64,000 nucleotides of DNA from Bradyrhizobium hipponense (GTDB taxonomy: Bacteria; Pseudomonadota; Alphaproteobacteria; Rhizobiales; Xanthobacteraceae): contig NZ_VSTH01000014.1 in assembly GCF_008123965.1 (NCBI RefSeq), positions 62,001-126,000 of the forward strand, read 5' to 3'. The notes beneath the pieces are model-generated. The model saw only the letters and a program-made list of their open reading frames with translations, did not search any database and was not told the DNA's origin. Of the stretch, positions 29,584 through 36,569 are shown one piece after another (position 1 is the stretch's first letter; every line of letters starts with the position of its first letter). A program made the translations under genes and the position numbers.

Positions 29584-30481
29584 GGAGGCCTGGCCGTCGC
29601 GCATGGTACGGCTGATCTCGCCTTACGGGCCCGGCGGATCCAACGACATCTCGCTGCGCCTTCTCGCCGAAGAGTTCGGCCGCAGCCTGCACCAGCAATT
29701 CATCGTCGAGAACAAGCCAGGCGCCGGCACGCGCATTGCCAACGATCTGGCCGCGCATGCGCCGGGCGACGGCTACACCATTCTCTATGTCGCAGCGCCC
29801 TACGCCACCGCCGAAGCGCTGTTCGGCAAGCTGACCTACGACCGCAAGGATCTTCAGCCCGTTGCCATGACGGTGATCGCACCGCTGTTCCTGATCATCA
29901 GCGCGGACGCACCATTCAAGACGCTTGCGGAGTTGATCGCCTATGGCAAGTCCAAGCCGGACGGGCTGACCTTCGCCTCGCCCGGGGCGGGCTCGCAGCC
30001 GCATCTGGCCGGCGAGCTCCTGTTCAGGGACGCTGGCGTCAAGGGCCTCAACATTCCCTTCCGCGGCGACGCCGCCTCCTACACCGAGCTGCTCGCCGAC
30101 CGCGTCGACGCCACGCTGACGGCGCTGCCGACCGCGCTGCCCTACATCCAGAGCGGCAAGTTCATCGTGCTCGGCGTCGCCTCGCCAGAGCGGAGCGCGC
30201 TCTATCCGCAGGCGCCGACCCTGCGCGAACAAGGCTTTCCCAACGTGGCCGCCGCCGGTTGGTACGGCTTCATGGCGCCCTCCACGACGCCGCGCGCGAT
30301 CATCGACAAGCTGGAGGCCGAAGTTTTGCGCGCCCTCGCCAATCCCGCGGTCAAGGACAAGCTGACCGCCCAGGGCCTCGAGGTGCGCGCCGGCACCGCC
30401 GCCGAATTCGGCCAGTTCATCGACAACGAGACACGCAAATGGACCGGGCTGATCCGGGAGGCGGGCCTCAAGGGGGAGTGA
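29507..30481 (+). CDS. Bug-family (tripartite tricarboxylate transporter) substrate-binding protein
   Basis: 324 residues with a signal peptide carrying an RR pair (MTITRRILLGTLAFSFSGLPFSARA). Family signatures: VRLISPYGPGGSNDISLRLLAEE, VENKPGAGTRIANDLA, PDGLTFASPGAGSQPHLAGELL, GWYGFMAPSTTPRAIIDKLEAEV. These periplasmic proteins bind carboxylates for TctAB-type permeases, which are absent here, so it is an orphan receptor as is common in this family. GGGAGG lies before the ATG, and it sits in one operon with the IclR gene. Confidence 0.92.
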   Translation: MTITRRILLGTLAFSFSGLPFSARAEEAWPSRMVRLISPYGPGGSNDISLRLLAEEFGRSLHQQFIVENKPGAGTRIANDLAAHAPGDGYTILYVAAPYATAEALFGKLTYDRKDLQPVAMTVIAPLFLIISADAPFKTLAELIAYGKSKPDGLTFASPGAGSQPHLAGELLFRDAGVKGLNIPFRGDAASYTELLADRVDATLTALPTALPYIQSGKFIVLGVASPERSALYPQAPTLREQGFPNVAAAGWYGFMAPSTTPRAIIDKLEAEVLRALANPAVKDKLTAQGLEVRAGTAAEFGQFIDNETRKWTGLIREAGLKGE

Positions 30482-30516
30482 AGAAGAAGTGTGAACGCGC
30501 GGCGTGAGAAACGTGG

Positions 30517-30539
30517 ATGCCCGGGACAAGCCCGGGCAT
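30517..30539. terminator. Hairpin between convergent genes
   Basis: ATGCCCGGG and CCCGGGCAT with a 5-base loop, between the Bug-protein gene and the convergent AHSA1-domain gene. No clear T-run; it could equally be a REP-type element. Confidence 0.5.
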
Positions 30540-30557
30540 GGCGGCGGAGAGCGTGGG

Positions 30558-31052
30558 TCATCTTTTCATCCCGCTAACATACGCAGCGAGCTTGTCCAAC
30601 GTCTCATAGCCGTATTCGACGGCTCCAAAACCGATCATGCCGTCGCGCTGAGCCGTGGTGGAGGCCAACTGCCGCATCATCAGCACGGTCTTGCCGTTGC
30701 TCTGCTCGGCGAACGTGACGGTGAAGCGAAACAGGCCGGGATCATCGTCCTGGTCGGCGCCGTGATCCATTTCCATCAGTGACGGCCGCTCGATGCGGCG
30801 GAAGCGCATGCGGTTCGGATAGACCGTGCCGTCGGGCCCGATCATGTTGAAGCGCCAGACGCCGCCGACCCGCACGTCGATCTCGAGAGTCTCGATCTTG
30901 AATCCCTTCGGCCCGAACCATTGCGGCAGATGTTTCGGGTCCGACCAGGCCTCGAACACCAGTTCGCGCGGCGCGTCGATCACGCGCGACATCACGATCT
31001 CGCGGTCGAGCGACCATTGGGACAAAGCCGGGTTGGCAGAACTCGTCATCAT
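30558..31052 (-). CDS. SRPBCC (AHSA1-like) domain protein
   Basis: 164 residues. START/AHSA1 fold signatures: VIDAPRELVFEAWSDPKHLPQWFGPKGF near the N-terminus and GYGYETLDKLAAYV-type C-terminal helix (EYGYETLDKLAAYVSGM). Its ATG overlaps the stop of the ArsR-family gene upstream (ATGA), so both are made together. Paired ArsR/AHSA1 operons are widespread; the SRPBCC protein probably binds a hydrophobic ligand, but its role is not known. Confidence 0.92.
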   Translation of the reverse strand: MMTSSANPALSQWSLDREIVMSRVIDAPRELVFEAWSDPKHLPQWFGPKGFKIETLEIDVRVGGVWRFNMIGPDGTVYPNRMRFRRIERPSLMEMDHGADQDDDPGLFRFTVTFAEQSNGKTVLMMRQLASTTAQRDGMIGFGAVEYGYETLDKLAAYVSGMKR

Positions 31053-31438
31053 TTGGCACCTTTCCGTTTGCTGGCTCGGGACGGCCGTTTGGCGGCCGCC
31101 CCCTCCTTTTCCTTCTTCAGCTTCATCACGTAAGCCTCGAATCGGTCGAGCCGCGCCTCCCAGGTCGCGCGCTGTTGCTGGAACCAGTCTTCTGCGCCGA
31201 CAAGGGCGTCCGGACTGAGACGGCAAGTGCGGACGCGGCCGGACTTCTCCGACTGGACGAGCCCGCTCGTCTCCAGTACGTGGATGTGTTTCATGAAGCT
31301 CGGCAGCGCCATCTCGAAGGGATCGGCAAGCTCGCCGACCGACGCCTCGCCCGCGCACAGCCGCATCACGATCGCCCGCCGCGTAGGGTCGGCGAGCGCG
31401 GAAAAGATCTGGTCGAGTCCGGATAATTGGTTAGCCAT
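31049..31438 (-). CDS. ArsR-family transcriptional regulator
   Basis: 129 residues from MANQLSGLDQIF. Winged helix of ArsR type: ALADPTRRAIVMRLCAGEASVGELADPF, MALPSFMKHIHVLETSGLVQ. It lacks the CxC metal site of classical ArsR, as usual for the branch that precedes AHSA1-domain genes. Likely autoregulated: two identical palindromes TTAGC-N6-GCTAA flank its 5' end, one of them containing the start codon. Confidence 0.92.
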   Translation of the reverse strand: MANQLSGLDQIFSALADPTRRAIVMRLCAGEASVGELADPFEMALPSFMKHIHVLETSGLVQSEKSGRVRTCRLSPDALVGAEDWFQQQRATWEARLDRFEAYVMKLKKEKEGAAAKRPSRASKRKGAK

Positions 31439-31446
31439 GAAGCTAA
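31431..31446. promoter_or_regulatory. ArsR operator 1, containing the start codon
   Basis: TTAGC-CATGAA-GCTAA, perfect 5-bp arms. The CAT is the complement of the arsR-type start codon, so protein bound here would block initiation or elongation at the start. Confidence 0.65.
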
Positions 31447-31479
31447 CTATACACTCGTCGCGATGGGCGTCAATAATCA

Positions 31480-31495
31480 TTAGCTTGTAGGCTAA
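31480..31495. promoter_or_regulatory. ArsR operator 2, upstream
   Basis: TTAGC-TTGTAG-GCTAA, the same arms and spacing as the first site, with centres 49 bp apart. It lies in the promoter region of the ArsR gene, and also within 130 bp of the divergent beta-lactamase-fold gene. Confidence 0.65.
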
Positions 31496-31606
31496 GTAAT
31501 TTTCATCAGCCGGTGTGCGGAACCAGAACGCGCAATCGTGAATTGGGAGACCGCGCTCTTCTCGCTAAAATCCTCCCCGGGGGCGTCGCATCGATCGTCA
31601 GAGCAC

Positions 31607-32782
31607 GTGCCGCCAATTGTCATCTCATCGCAAATCAGCCGCCGGACACTTGCCCGGGCCGCGCTCATTCCGTTCGCAATCGCGCTTGCCCGGCCGCACC
31701 GCGCATCGGCGGATTCCGACATGATCGCGCAGATGCGCGACATCGTCGCCGCGGAACTGGCGCCGACGGCGACGTCGGCCCATCCGGGCGGCCTCTCCGC
31801 CGCGCTTTATGCCGGCCGCCATGTCGAATTCTTCAATTACGGATTCGCTGACGACGCCAGCAAACGGCCGGTGACGCCGGACACGCTGTTCAACCTCGCC
31901 TCCTTGCGAAAGCCGTTCGAGGCGACGCTGGTGGCGCTCGGCACGCTGCGCGGCGAGCTGCGGCTGGACGATCCCCTGCCGAAACACCTACCCGAACTCA
32001 CGGGCGACCATATCCGCCGCGTCACAATCGGCGAGCTCGCCACACACACATCAGGACTGCTGCTGCCGACCGACTATCCGCCCTGGCCGAACGATGCGTT
32101 CACCCGCGCGCAATTCATCGATATGCTCAATGCCTGGACGCCGCCTGCAGGCGTCGCGCCCGGCAAGCAGCGCATCTACACACATGCCGGCTACGTGCTG
32201 CTCCAGCTCGTGCTCGAACGCTGCTACCGCGCGCCGATCGCATCGCTGATCGAGCAACGTATCCTCCGGCCGCTCGACATGACTGCGACTTACGTCCCCG
32301 AGCGCGGTGCGGACGACCGCGCAGTGATGGACGAAGCCTGGATGCAGCGTGTCGTCCAGGGCTATTCCGGCCAGGGTACCGCGACCGGTCCGCGCGGCAA
32401 CCAGCAGAGCTATTTCGATTTCCCCGGCACCGGCCAGATGTTTTCATGTGCGCGGGATCTCGCAACATTCGTGGCGGCCTGCGTCGACGGCCGATCGGTC
32501 GAGCCGCATTTGCGCGAGGCGCTGCGGATGACGCAGCACGAGGCCTTCCGCGTCGACGAGAAATTCGGACAAGGCATGGCCTTCGAGACCGTGCATCTTC
32601 CCGGCGTCACAGTTGTCGACAAGCCGGGCGGGCTGAACAACGCCACAGGGTATCTCGGCCTCGTGCCGGCACGGCGGATCGGCATCGTGCTGCTCGCCAA
32701 TCGCGGCGAATATCCGCACGAGATCGCGCGCTACAAGATCCTGCCCGCACTGGCGCATCTTGTGGCGTCACACGCAGGATGA
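31607..32782 (+). CDS. Serine hydrolase of the beta-lactamase (class C/PBP) family
   Basis: About 391 residues from a GTG that places a twin-arginine signal (SRRTLARAALIPFAIALA) near the N-terminus; a GTG at 31538 would add 23 residues. The active site carries Ser99-Leu-Arg-Lys102 (SxxK) in NLASLRKPFEA. The second motif reads YTHAGY where YxN is usual, so His replaces Asn. The third region is DKPGG. DD-peptidase, esterase and beta-lactamase functions all occur in this family. The gene is divergent from the ArsR/AHSA1 operon. Confidence 0.8.
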   Translation: MPPIVISSQISRRTLARAALIPFAIALARPHRASADSDMIAQMRDIVAAELAPTATSAHPGGLSAALYAGRHVEFFNYGFADDASKRPVTPDTLFNLASLRKPFEATLVALGTLRGELRLDDPLPKHLPELTGDHIRRVTIGELATHTSGLLLPTDYPPWPNDAFTRAQFIDMLNAWTPPAGVAPGKQRIYTHAGYVLLQLVLERCYRAPIASLIEQRILRPLDMTATYVPERGADDRAVMDEAWMQRVVQGYSGQGTATGPRGNQQSYFDFPGTGQMFSCARDLATFVAACVDGRSVEPHLREALRMTQHEAFRVDEKFGQGMAFETVHLPGVTVVDKPGGLNNATGYLGLVPARRIGIVLLANRGEYPHEIARYKILPALAHLVASHAG

Positions 32783-32810
32783 GTTCAAAACAGAAGGCCT
32801 CTTCAAGACG

Positions 32811-32837
32811 GAAAGCCCTGGCTGAGCCAGGGCTTTC
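32811..32837. terminator. Bidirectional rho-independent terminator
   Basis: A perfect 12-bp stem GAAAGCCCTGGC / GCCAGGGCTTTC with a three-base TGA loop sits between the beta-lactamase-fold gene and the convergent outer-membrane barrel gene. The AAAG/CTTT ends give partial T-tracts in both directions. Confidence 0.85.
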
Positions 32838-32863
32838 CGCGCCAGGACGAAACGGGATGGCGA

Positions 32864-33697
32864 TCAGTATCTTGCGACGACCGGTCCGCCGAACTTGTAG
32901 TTCACGCCGACGCGCACGATGTTCGACCTGAGATCGACCGAGTGGGTGTAGACGTTGCTCGGAGATGGCACAGCACCCGCGAACGTCATGAGATTGGTGC
33001 TGGTCGCCGTGGTGCGGCCGAGATCCACATAGAGGTATTCGGCCTTGAGCGACCAGCCGCCGCCGAACGCATATTCGGTGCCGACACCTGCGGTCCAGCC
33101 GAGGCGCGTATCGCGGATCGCGGCCGATTCCGTCGCCGCGGAGAACGTGTCGGTGAAGTTGAAATTGCCCCTCACCTCGGCGATTGCCACGCCACCCGTG
33201 GCGTAGACCAGCCAGGTCGGAGCCGCGAGGAAGCCGATGCGGCCGCGGATGGTGGCGAGCCAGTCGGCCGAGACCTGCGAGGACACCGTGAAACCGGTGG
33301 GCGCACAGCAGGGATAGACGCCCGAGCCCGTCGCGCTGCCCTTGAAGCCGAAATAATTGATGTCGCCTTCGAGGCCGAGCACGGCGTTGTTGAGTTGCCA
33401 GTTGTAGCCGGCGGTGAAGCCGCCGGTCGCGCTGGAGCTGTTGATGCGCTGGGCGCCGACCGCCGCAATGGCAGGAACGCTGGAGGTCGCGAAATAGCCG
33501 GCGGGATCGAACACGGTCGACGTGGTCGGGTCTGCGCTGCCCCATTGTCCGCCGACATTGGCGCCGACATAGAAGCCGGTCCAGTTGTAGGCCGGCGCCA
33601 TCATCGGCGCCTTGGTGTAGCGCGCCGCCAAATCCGCAGCGGACACGGACGCCGTGCCCAGGACAACCGATGCGACCGCCAGCAAAAACTTCTTCAT
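32864..33697 (-). CDS. Outer-membrane beta-barrel protein (Omp25/RopB-like)
   Basis: 277 residues from MKKFLLAVASVVLGTASVSAADL, a clear signal peptide with AxA cleavage. The mature part starts AARYTKAPMMAPAYNWTGFYVGANVGGQWG, diagnostic of the alphaproteobacterial 8-stranded OmpA-like barrels, and ends in aromatic KFGGPVVARY (terminal Tyr). Alternating hydrophobic strands occur throughout. It is probably an abundant outer-membrane structural protein. GGAG precedes the ATG. Confidence 0.92.
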   Translation of the reverse strand: MKKFLLAVASVVLGTASVSAADLAARYTKAPMMAPAYNWTGFYVGANVGGQWGSADPTTSTVFDPAGYFATSSVPAIAAVGAQRINSSSATGGFTAGYNWQLNNAVLGLEGDINYFGFKGSATGSGVYPCCAPTGFTVSSQVSADWLATIRGRIGFLAAPTWLVYATGGVAIAEVRGNFNFTDTFSAATESAAIRDTRLGWTAGVGTEYAFGGGWSLKAEYLYVDLGRTTATSTNLMTFAGAVPSPSNVYTHSVDLRSNIVRVGVNYKFGGPVVARY

Positions 33698-33987
33698 TCC
33701 AATCTCCAAGCCCTACGCGATCGATCTCGCGTTTTCGAATGCCCGCGGGTGGGAACCATCCGGCGCAGACTGGGGATAGGCGGCGCACCGCCTCCCGTCT
33801 TGGACTGCGGCGAAGTTCGTAGGGACTGTGATGCAGTATGCGGTCCACCGGCTGCGAAAGGTATCAAGTGTGACCCAAGCGCCACGCATCCCGCTCGCCG
33901 CAGCACGGGGCAGCGGCGCACAACGCACGTTCGTATCGCGCCACAACAAGCGCGTGAGCATGGAGGATCAAATCTTCCCAACGGCGC

Positions 33988-34692
33988 TCAGACCGAACGC
34001 GTCAGTCCGCCGTCGACGCGGATGTTCTGGCCGGTGATGTAGGCCGCGCCATCCGAGGCGAGGAACGCGACCGTCGCCGCGATCTCCTCGACCTTGCCGT
34101 AGCGCCTCATCGGCACGCTGTCGCGGCGGGCCTCTGTCTGCGGCAGGCTGTCGATCCAACCCGGCAGCACGTTGTTCATGCGGACGTTGTCGGCGGCATA
34201 ATTGTCCGTGAAGATCTTCGTGAACGCGGCCAGCCCTGCCCGGAACACCGCCGAGGTCGGAAACATCGCGCTCGGCTCGAACGCCCAGGCGGTCGAGATG
34301 TTGATGATTGCCCCGGCCTTTTGCGTCTGCATCACCGGCGTCACCAGCCGCGTCGGACGAATCACGTTGAGCAGATAGGTGTCGAGCCCGGTGTGCCACT
34401 GCTCGTCGGTGATCTCGGTGATCGGTGCGCGCGGGCCGTGACCGGCGCTGTTGACGAGCACGTCGATATGACCCCACTTCGCCAGCGCACCGTCGACGAG
34501 GCGCTTCAGATCGTCATTCGACTTGTTGGAGCCGGTGACGCCGATCCCGCCAAGCTCGGTGGCCAGCGCCTCGCCCTTGCCGGATGACGACAGGATCGCG
34601 ACGCGAAAGCCGTCGGCCGCGAGCCGCCGCGCAACCCCCGCTCCCATGCCGCTGCCGCCTGCGGTGATGAGTGCGACTTTCTCTGTTGCCAT
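33988..34692 (-). CDS. SDR-family protein without the usual Tyr-Lys pair
   Basis: 234 residues from MATEKVALITAGGSGMGAG. The nucleotide-binding TAGGSGMGAG and NSAGHGP motifs are good, and the C-terminus reads ITGQNIRVDGGL as in SDRs. However, the catalytic YxxxK stretch is replaced: SAVFRAGLAAF sits where Y-x3-K-A-A-L should be, with Ser and Arg in place of Tyr and Lys. It may bind NAD(P)H without typical dehydrogenase activity, or use other residues. Translation start is well supported. Confidence 0.88.
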   Translation of the reverse strand: MATEKVALITAGGSGMGAGVARRLAADGFRVAILSSSGKGEALATELGGIGVTGSNKSNDDLKRLVDGALAKWGHIDVLVNSAGHGPRAPITEITDEQWHTGLDTYLLNVIRPTRLVTPVMQTQKAGAIINISTAWAFEPSAMFPTSAVFRAGLAAFTKIFTDNYAADNVRMNNVLPGWIDSLPQTEARRDSVPMRRYGKVEEIAATVAFLASDGAAYITGQNIRVDGGLTRSV

Positions 34693-34799
34693 GACCGATG
34701 ATCCCTTGCGATGGAGTTGAGGCGAGCCGCAGGCCCGGCCTATCATGAGGCCTTCTACAGCCAGGCTTGTCGGCAGGTCCACCGTCGAAGGCATCCGTC

Positions 34800-35645
34800 A
34801 TGAGTGATTTGCAGATCCGCAACCTTCGCCCAGAGGAGATTTCCCTCGCCGTCGACTGGGCTGCCGCCGAAGGCTGGAATCCGGGCCTTGCGGATGCGGC
34901 CTGCTTCGCGATCCCCGATGCGCAGGGCTTCTTCGTCGGTGAGATCGACGGCGAGGCGGTGGCGACCGTCTCCTGCGTCAACTACGATGATCGCTTCGCC
35001 TTCCTCGGCTTCTACATCGTGCGCACAGCGTTTCGCGGCGCGGGTCACGGCGTGCGCATCTGGAACGCGGCGATTGCGCATGCGGGGTCCCGCGTGATCG
35101 GGCTCGACGGCGTCGTGGCGCAGCAGGACAATTACAGGAAATCCGGCTTCCAGCTTGCTTACGCTAATATCCGCTATGGCGGCGCCATTGCGGCACCATC
35201 TCTACCGCCGCCTACCGACATCGTCGCGCTGGACAAAATACCGTTCGCCATGGTGGAGACGGATGACGCGACCGTCTTCCCGGCCCCGCGCATCGCCTTC
35301 CTACGTGCCTGGATCAATGCGCCCGGCCATCACGGCCGTGCGCTGCTGCGCGACGGCAAGCTCGCTGGATGGGGCGTGATCCGCCAGTGCCGGACAGGCC
35401 ACAAGATCGGCCCGCTCGTCGCCGACGACCGCGCGGCAGCAGAGCCGGTCGTGCAGGCCTTGCTGGCAAGCGCGGGCAGCGGCGAGATCTTCCTCGATGT
35501 CCCCGCCGTCAACCGCGAGGCAATCGCACTTGCGGAGTCGTTCGGACTGAAGCCGGTGTTCGAGACGGCACGGATGTACACCGCAGCGGCCCCGCCGCTG
35601 CGGATCGACCGCGTCTTCGGCGTGACCAGCTTTGAGCTGGGCTAG
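34800..35645 (+). CDS. GNAT-family N-acetyltransferase (two-domain)
   Basis: 281 residues. The first GNAT unit (about 1-125) includes GEIDGEAVATVSCVNYDDRFAFLGFYIVRTAFRGAGHG, which is the acetyl-CoA loop. A second half (about 150-281) ends in the C-terminal alpha/beta part with DVPAVNREAIALAESFGLKPVFETARMYT, typical of YitH/DUF1248-like GNATs with a duplicated fold. Substrate unknown. It is divergent from the SDR gene by 107 bp. Confidence 0.87.
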   Translation: MSDLQIRNLRPEEISLAVDWAAAEGWNPGLADAACFAIPDAQGFFVGEIDGEAVATVSCVNYDDRFAFLGFYIVRTAFRGAGHGVRIWNAAIAHAGSRVIGLDGVVAQQDNYRKSGFQLAYANIRYGGAIAAPSLPPPTDIVALDKIPFAMVETDDATVFPAPRIAFLRAWINAPGHHGRALLRDGKLAGWGVIRQCRTGHKIGPLVADDRAAAEPVVQALLASAGSGEIFLDVPAVNREAIALAESFGLKPVFETARMYTAAAPPLRIDRVFGVTSFELG

Positions 35646-35657
35646 CGAATACGCCGC

Positions 35658-36107
35658 TCAGTAGCAGCGCATGATGTTGACGGTGTGCTCACCGCCGCCG
35701 CGGCCGGGCACCGTCACAGACTCGGTGGGACAGGTCGGCACATAGGGACGATCGGACGGTACGACGTTCGGCGGGAAGCGATGCGTCCAGTCCCAGGGAA
35801 CGTCGTAGGTATAGGTGTAGCGCACGTCGTTGGAGAGCGGCTGCCCTGCATCGGCGAAGGGCTGGCTGTAGCCCGCAGCGTCGTAGAAGAACCCGCCGCC
35901 GCCCGGCCAATACACCCACGGATTGTTCCGCCGGTGGAACCGGCTGCCCGGCGCGATCGCTGGGCGTGCCGCGGCCGGCGGTGCGGCAGCGGATACAACC
36001 CCATGCGGGGCGGCTGCGCCCGGTCTTGCAAAACTGTCGCTAGCGGCAAGAAGCAGCACGACCACGCTGAGCGAGGCGAGTAACGCCCCATGCATTCTAT
36101 AAGTCAT
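35658..36107 (-). CDS. Secreted hypothetical protein
   Basis: 149 residues from MTYRMHGALLASLSVVVLLLAASDSFA, a clear signal peptide (an upstream in-frame ATG at 36119 adds four residues). The mature region has RFHRRNNPWVYWPGGGGFFYDAAGYSQPF, rich in aromatics and Gly, and ends TVNIMRCY with one Cys. I do not recognise a known domain; it resembles small periplasmic proteins common in Bradyrhizobiaceae. Confidence 0.8.
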   Translation of the reverse strand: MTYRMHGALLASLSVVVLLLAASDSFARPGAAAPHGVVSAAAPPAAARPAIAPGSRFHRRNNPWVYWPGGGGFFYDAAGYSQPFADAGQPLSNDVRYTYTYDVPWDWTHRFPPNVVPSDRPYVPTCPTESVTVPGRGGGEHTVNIMRCY

Positions 36108-36283
36108 GATACGCACCAACTCGTTGGCTACAAGGCAAGCTCCCCGAGGGCACGCTAGGCCGGGCCGTCAGGGCCCGGCAAACATATAATTAATTATTGG
36201 TTAAGACCCAGTCTTAACGCGACCTGCGACAGGCAGGCTTCTCTAGCGGTCACGAGAGAATGCGGAACGGAGCGGTCCCCGCT

Positions 36284-36400
36284 ATGAGTCCATGCAGCCG
36301 CACGTGCGCCAATCATCCCACGCCTAGCTCGACGCGGGGCGATGTCGGCCCTGAAGGCAACAACAATGGTACGCTGACCGGCATCTACCGCAACTGGTAG
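36284..36400 (+). CDS. Small ORF (38 residues) with following hairpin
   Basis: ATG (MSPCSRTCANHP) to TAG, ending in GDVGPEGNNNGTLTGIYRNW. GGAG lies 12 bases before the ATG, and a GC-rich hairpin follows 20 bases after the stop. It is in the 460-bp gap between the secreted protein gene and the phosphodiesterase gene. The asparagine/glycine-rich end looks protein-like. It may instead be a small RNA. No family recognised. Confidence 0.45.
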   Translation: MSPCSRTCANHPTPSSTRGDVGPEGNNNGTLTGIYRNW

Positions 36401-36420
36401 AGGTTCGACTGAACTGACAG

Positions 36421-36449
36421 GACCCGCCGCTCCAAAGAACGGCGGGTTC
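36421..36449 (+). terminator. Hairpin downstream of the 38-codon ORF
   Basis: ACCCGCCG pairs with CGGCGGGT (8 bp, 10-base loop) followed by TCTCTCC. It would end a short transcript starting upstream of 36284. Confidence 0.6.
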
Positions 36450-36569
36450 TCTCCCCAGCCGCTCTTGCATGACGACCCGCCCCTGTAACAAGACTGTCAT
36501 GCAGCAAAACTAAACGATGGCGGGGGCCGCGGTTGGCCGCCGAGCCGCCTCACCGCAGGGAGAGATTTA

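Noticed and set aside
30517..30539. A firm rho-independent terminator
   Set aside because: No T-run; could be a REP-type repeat, so confidence was lowered rather than claimed as certain.
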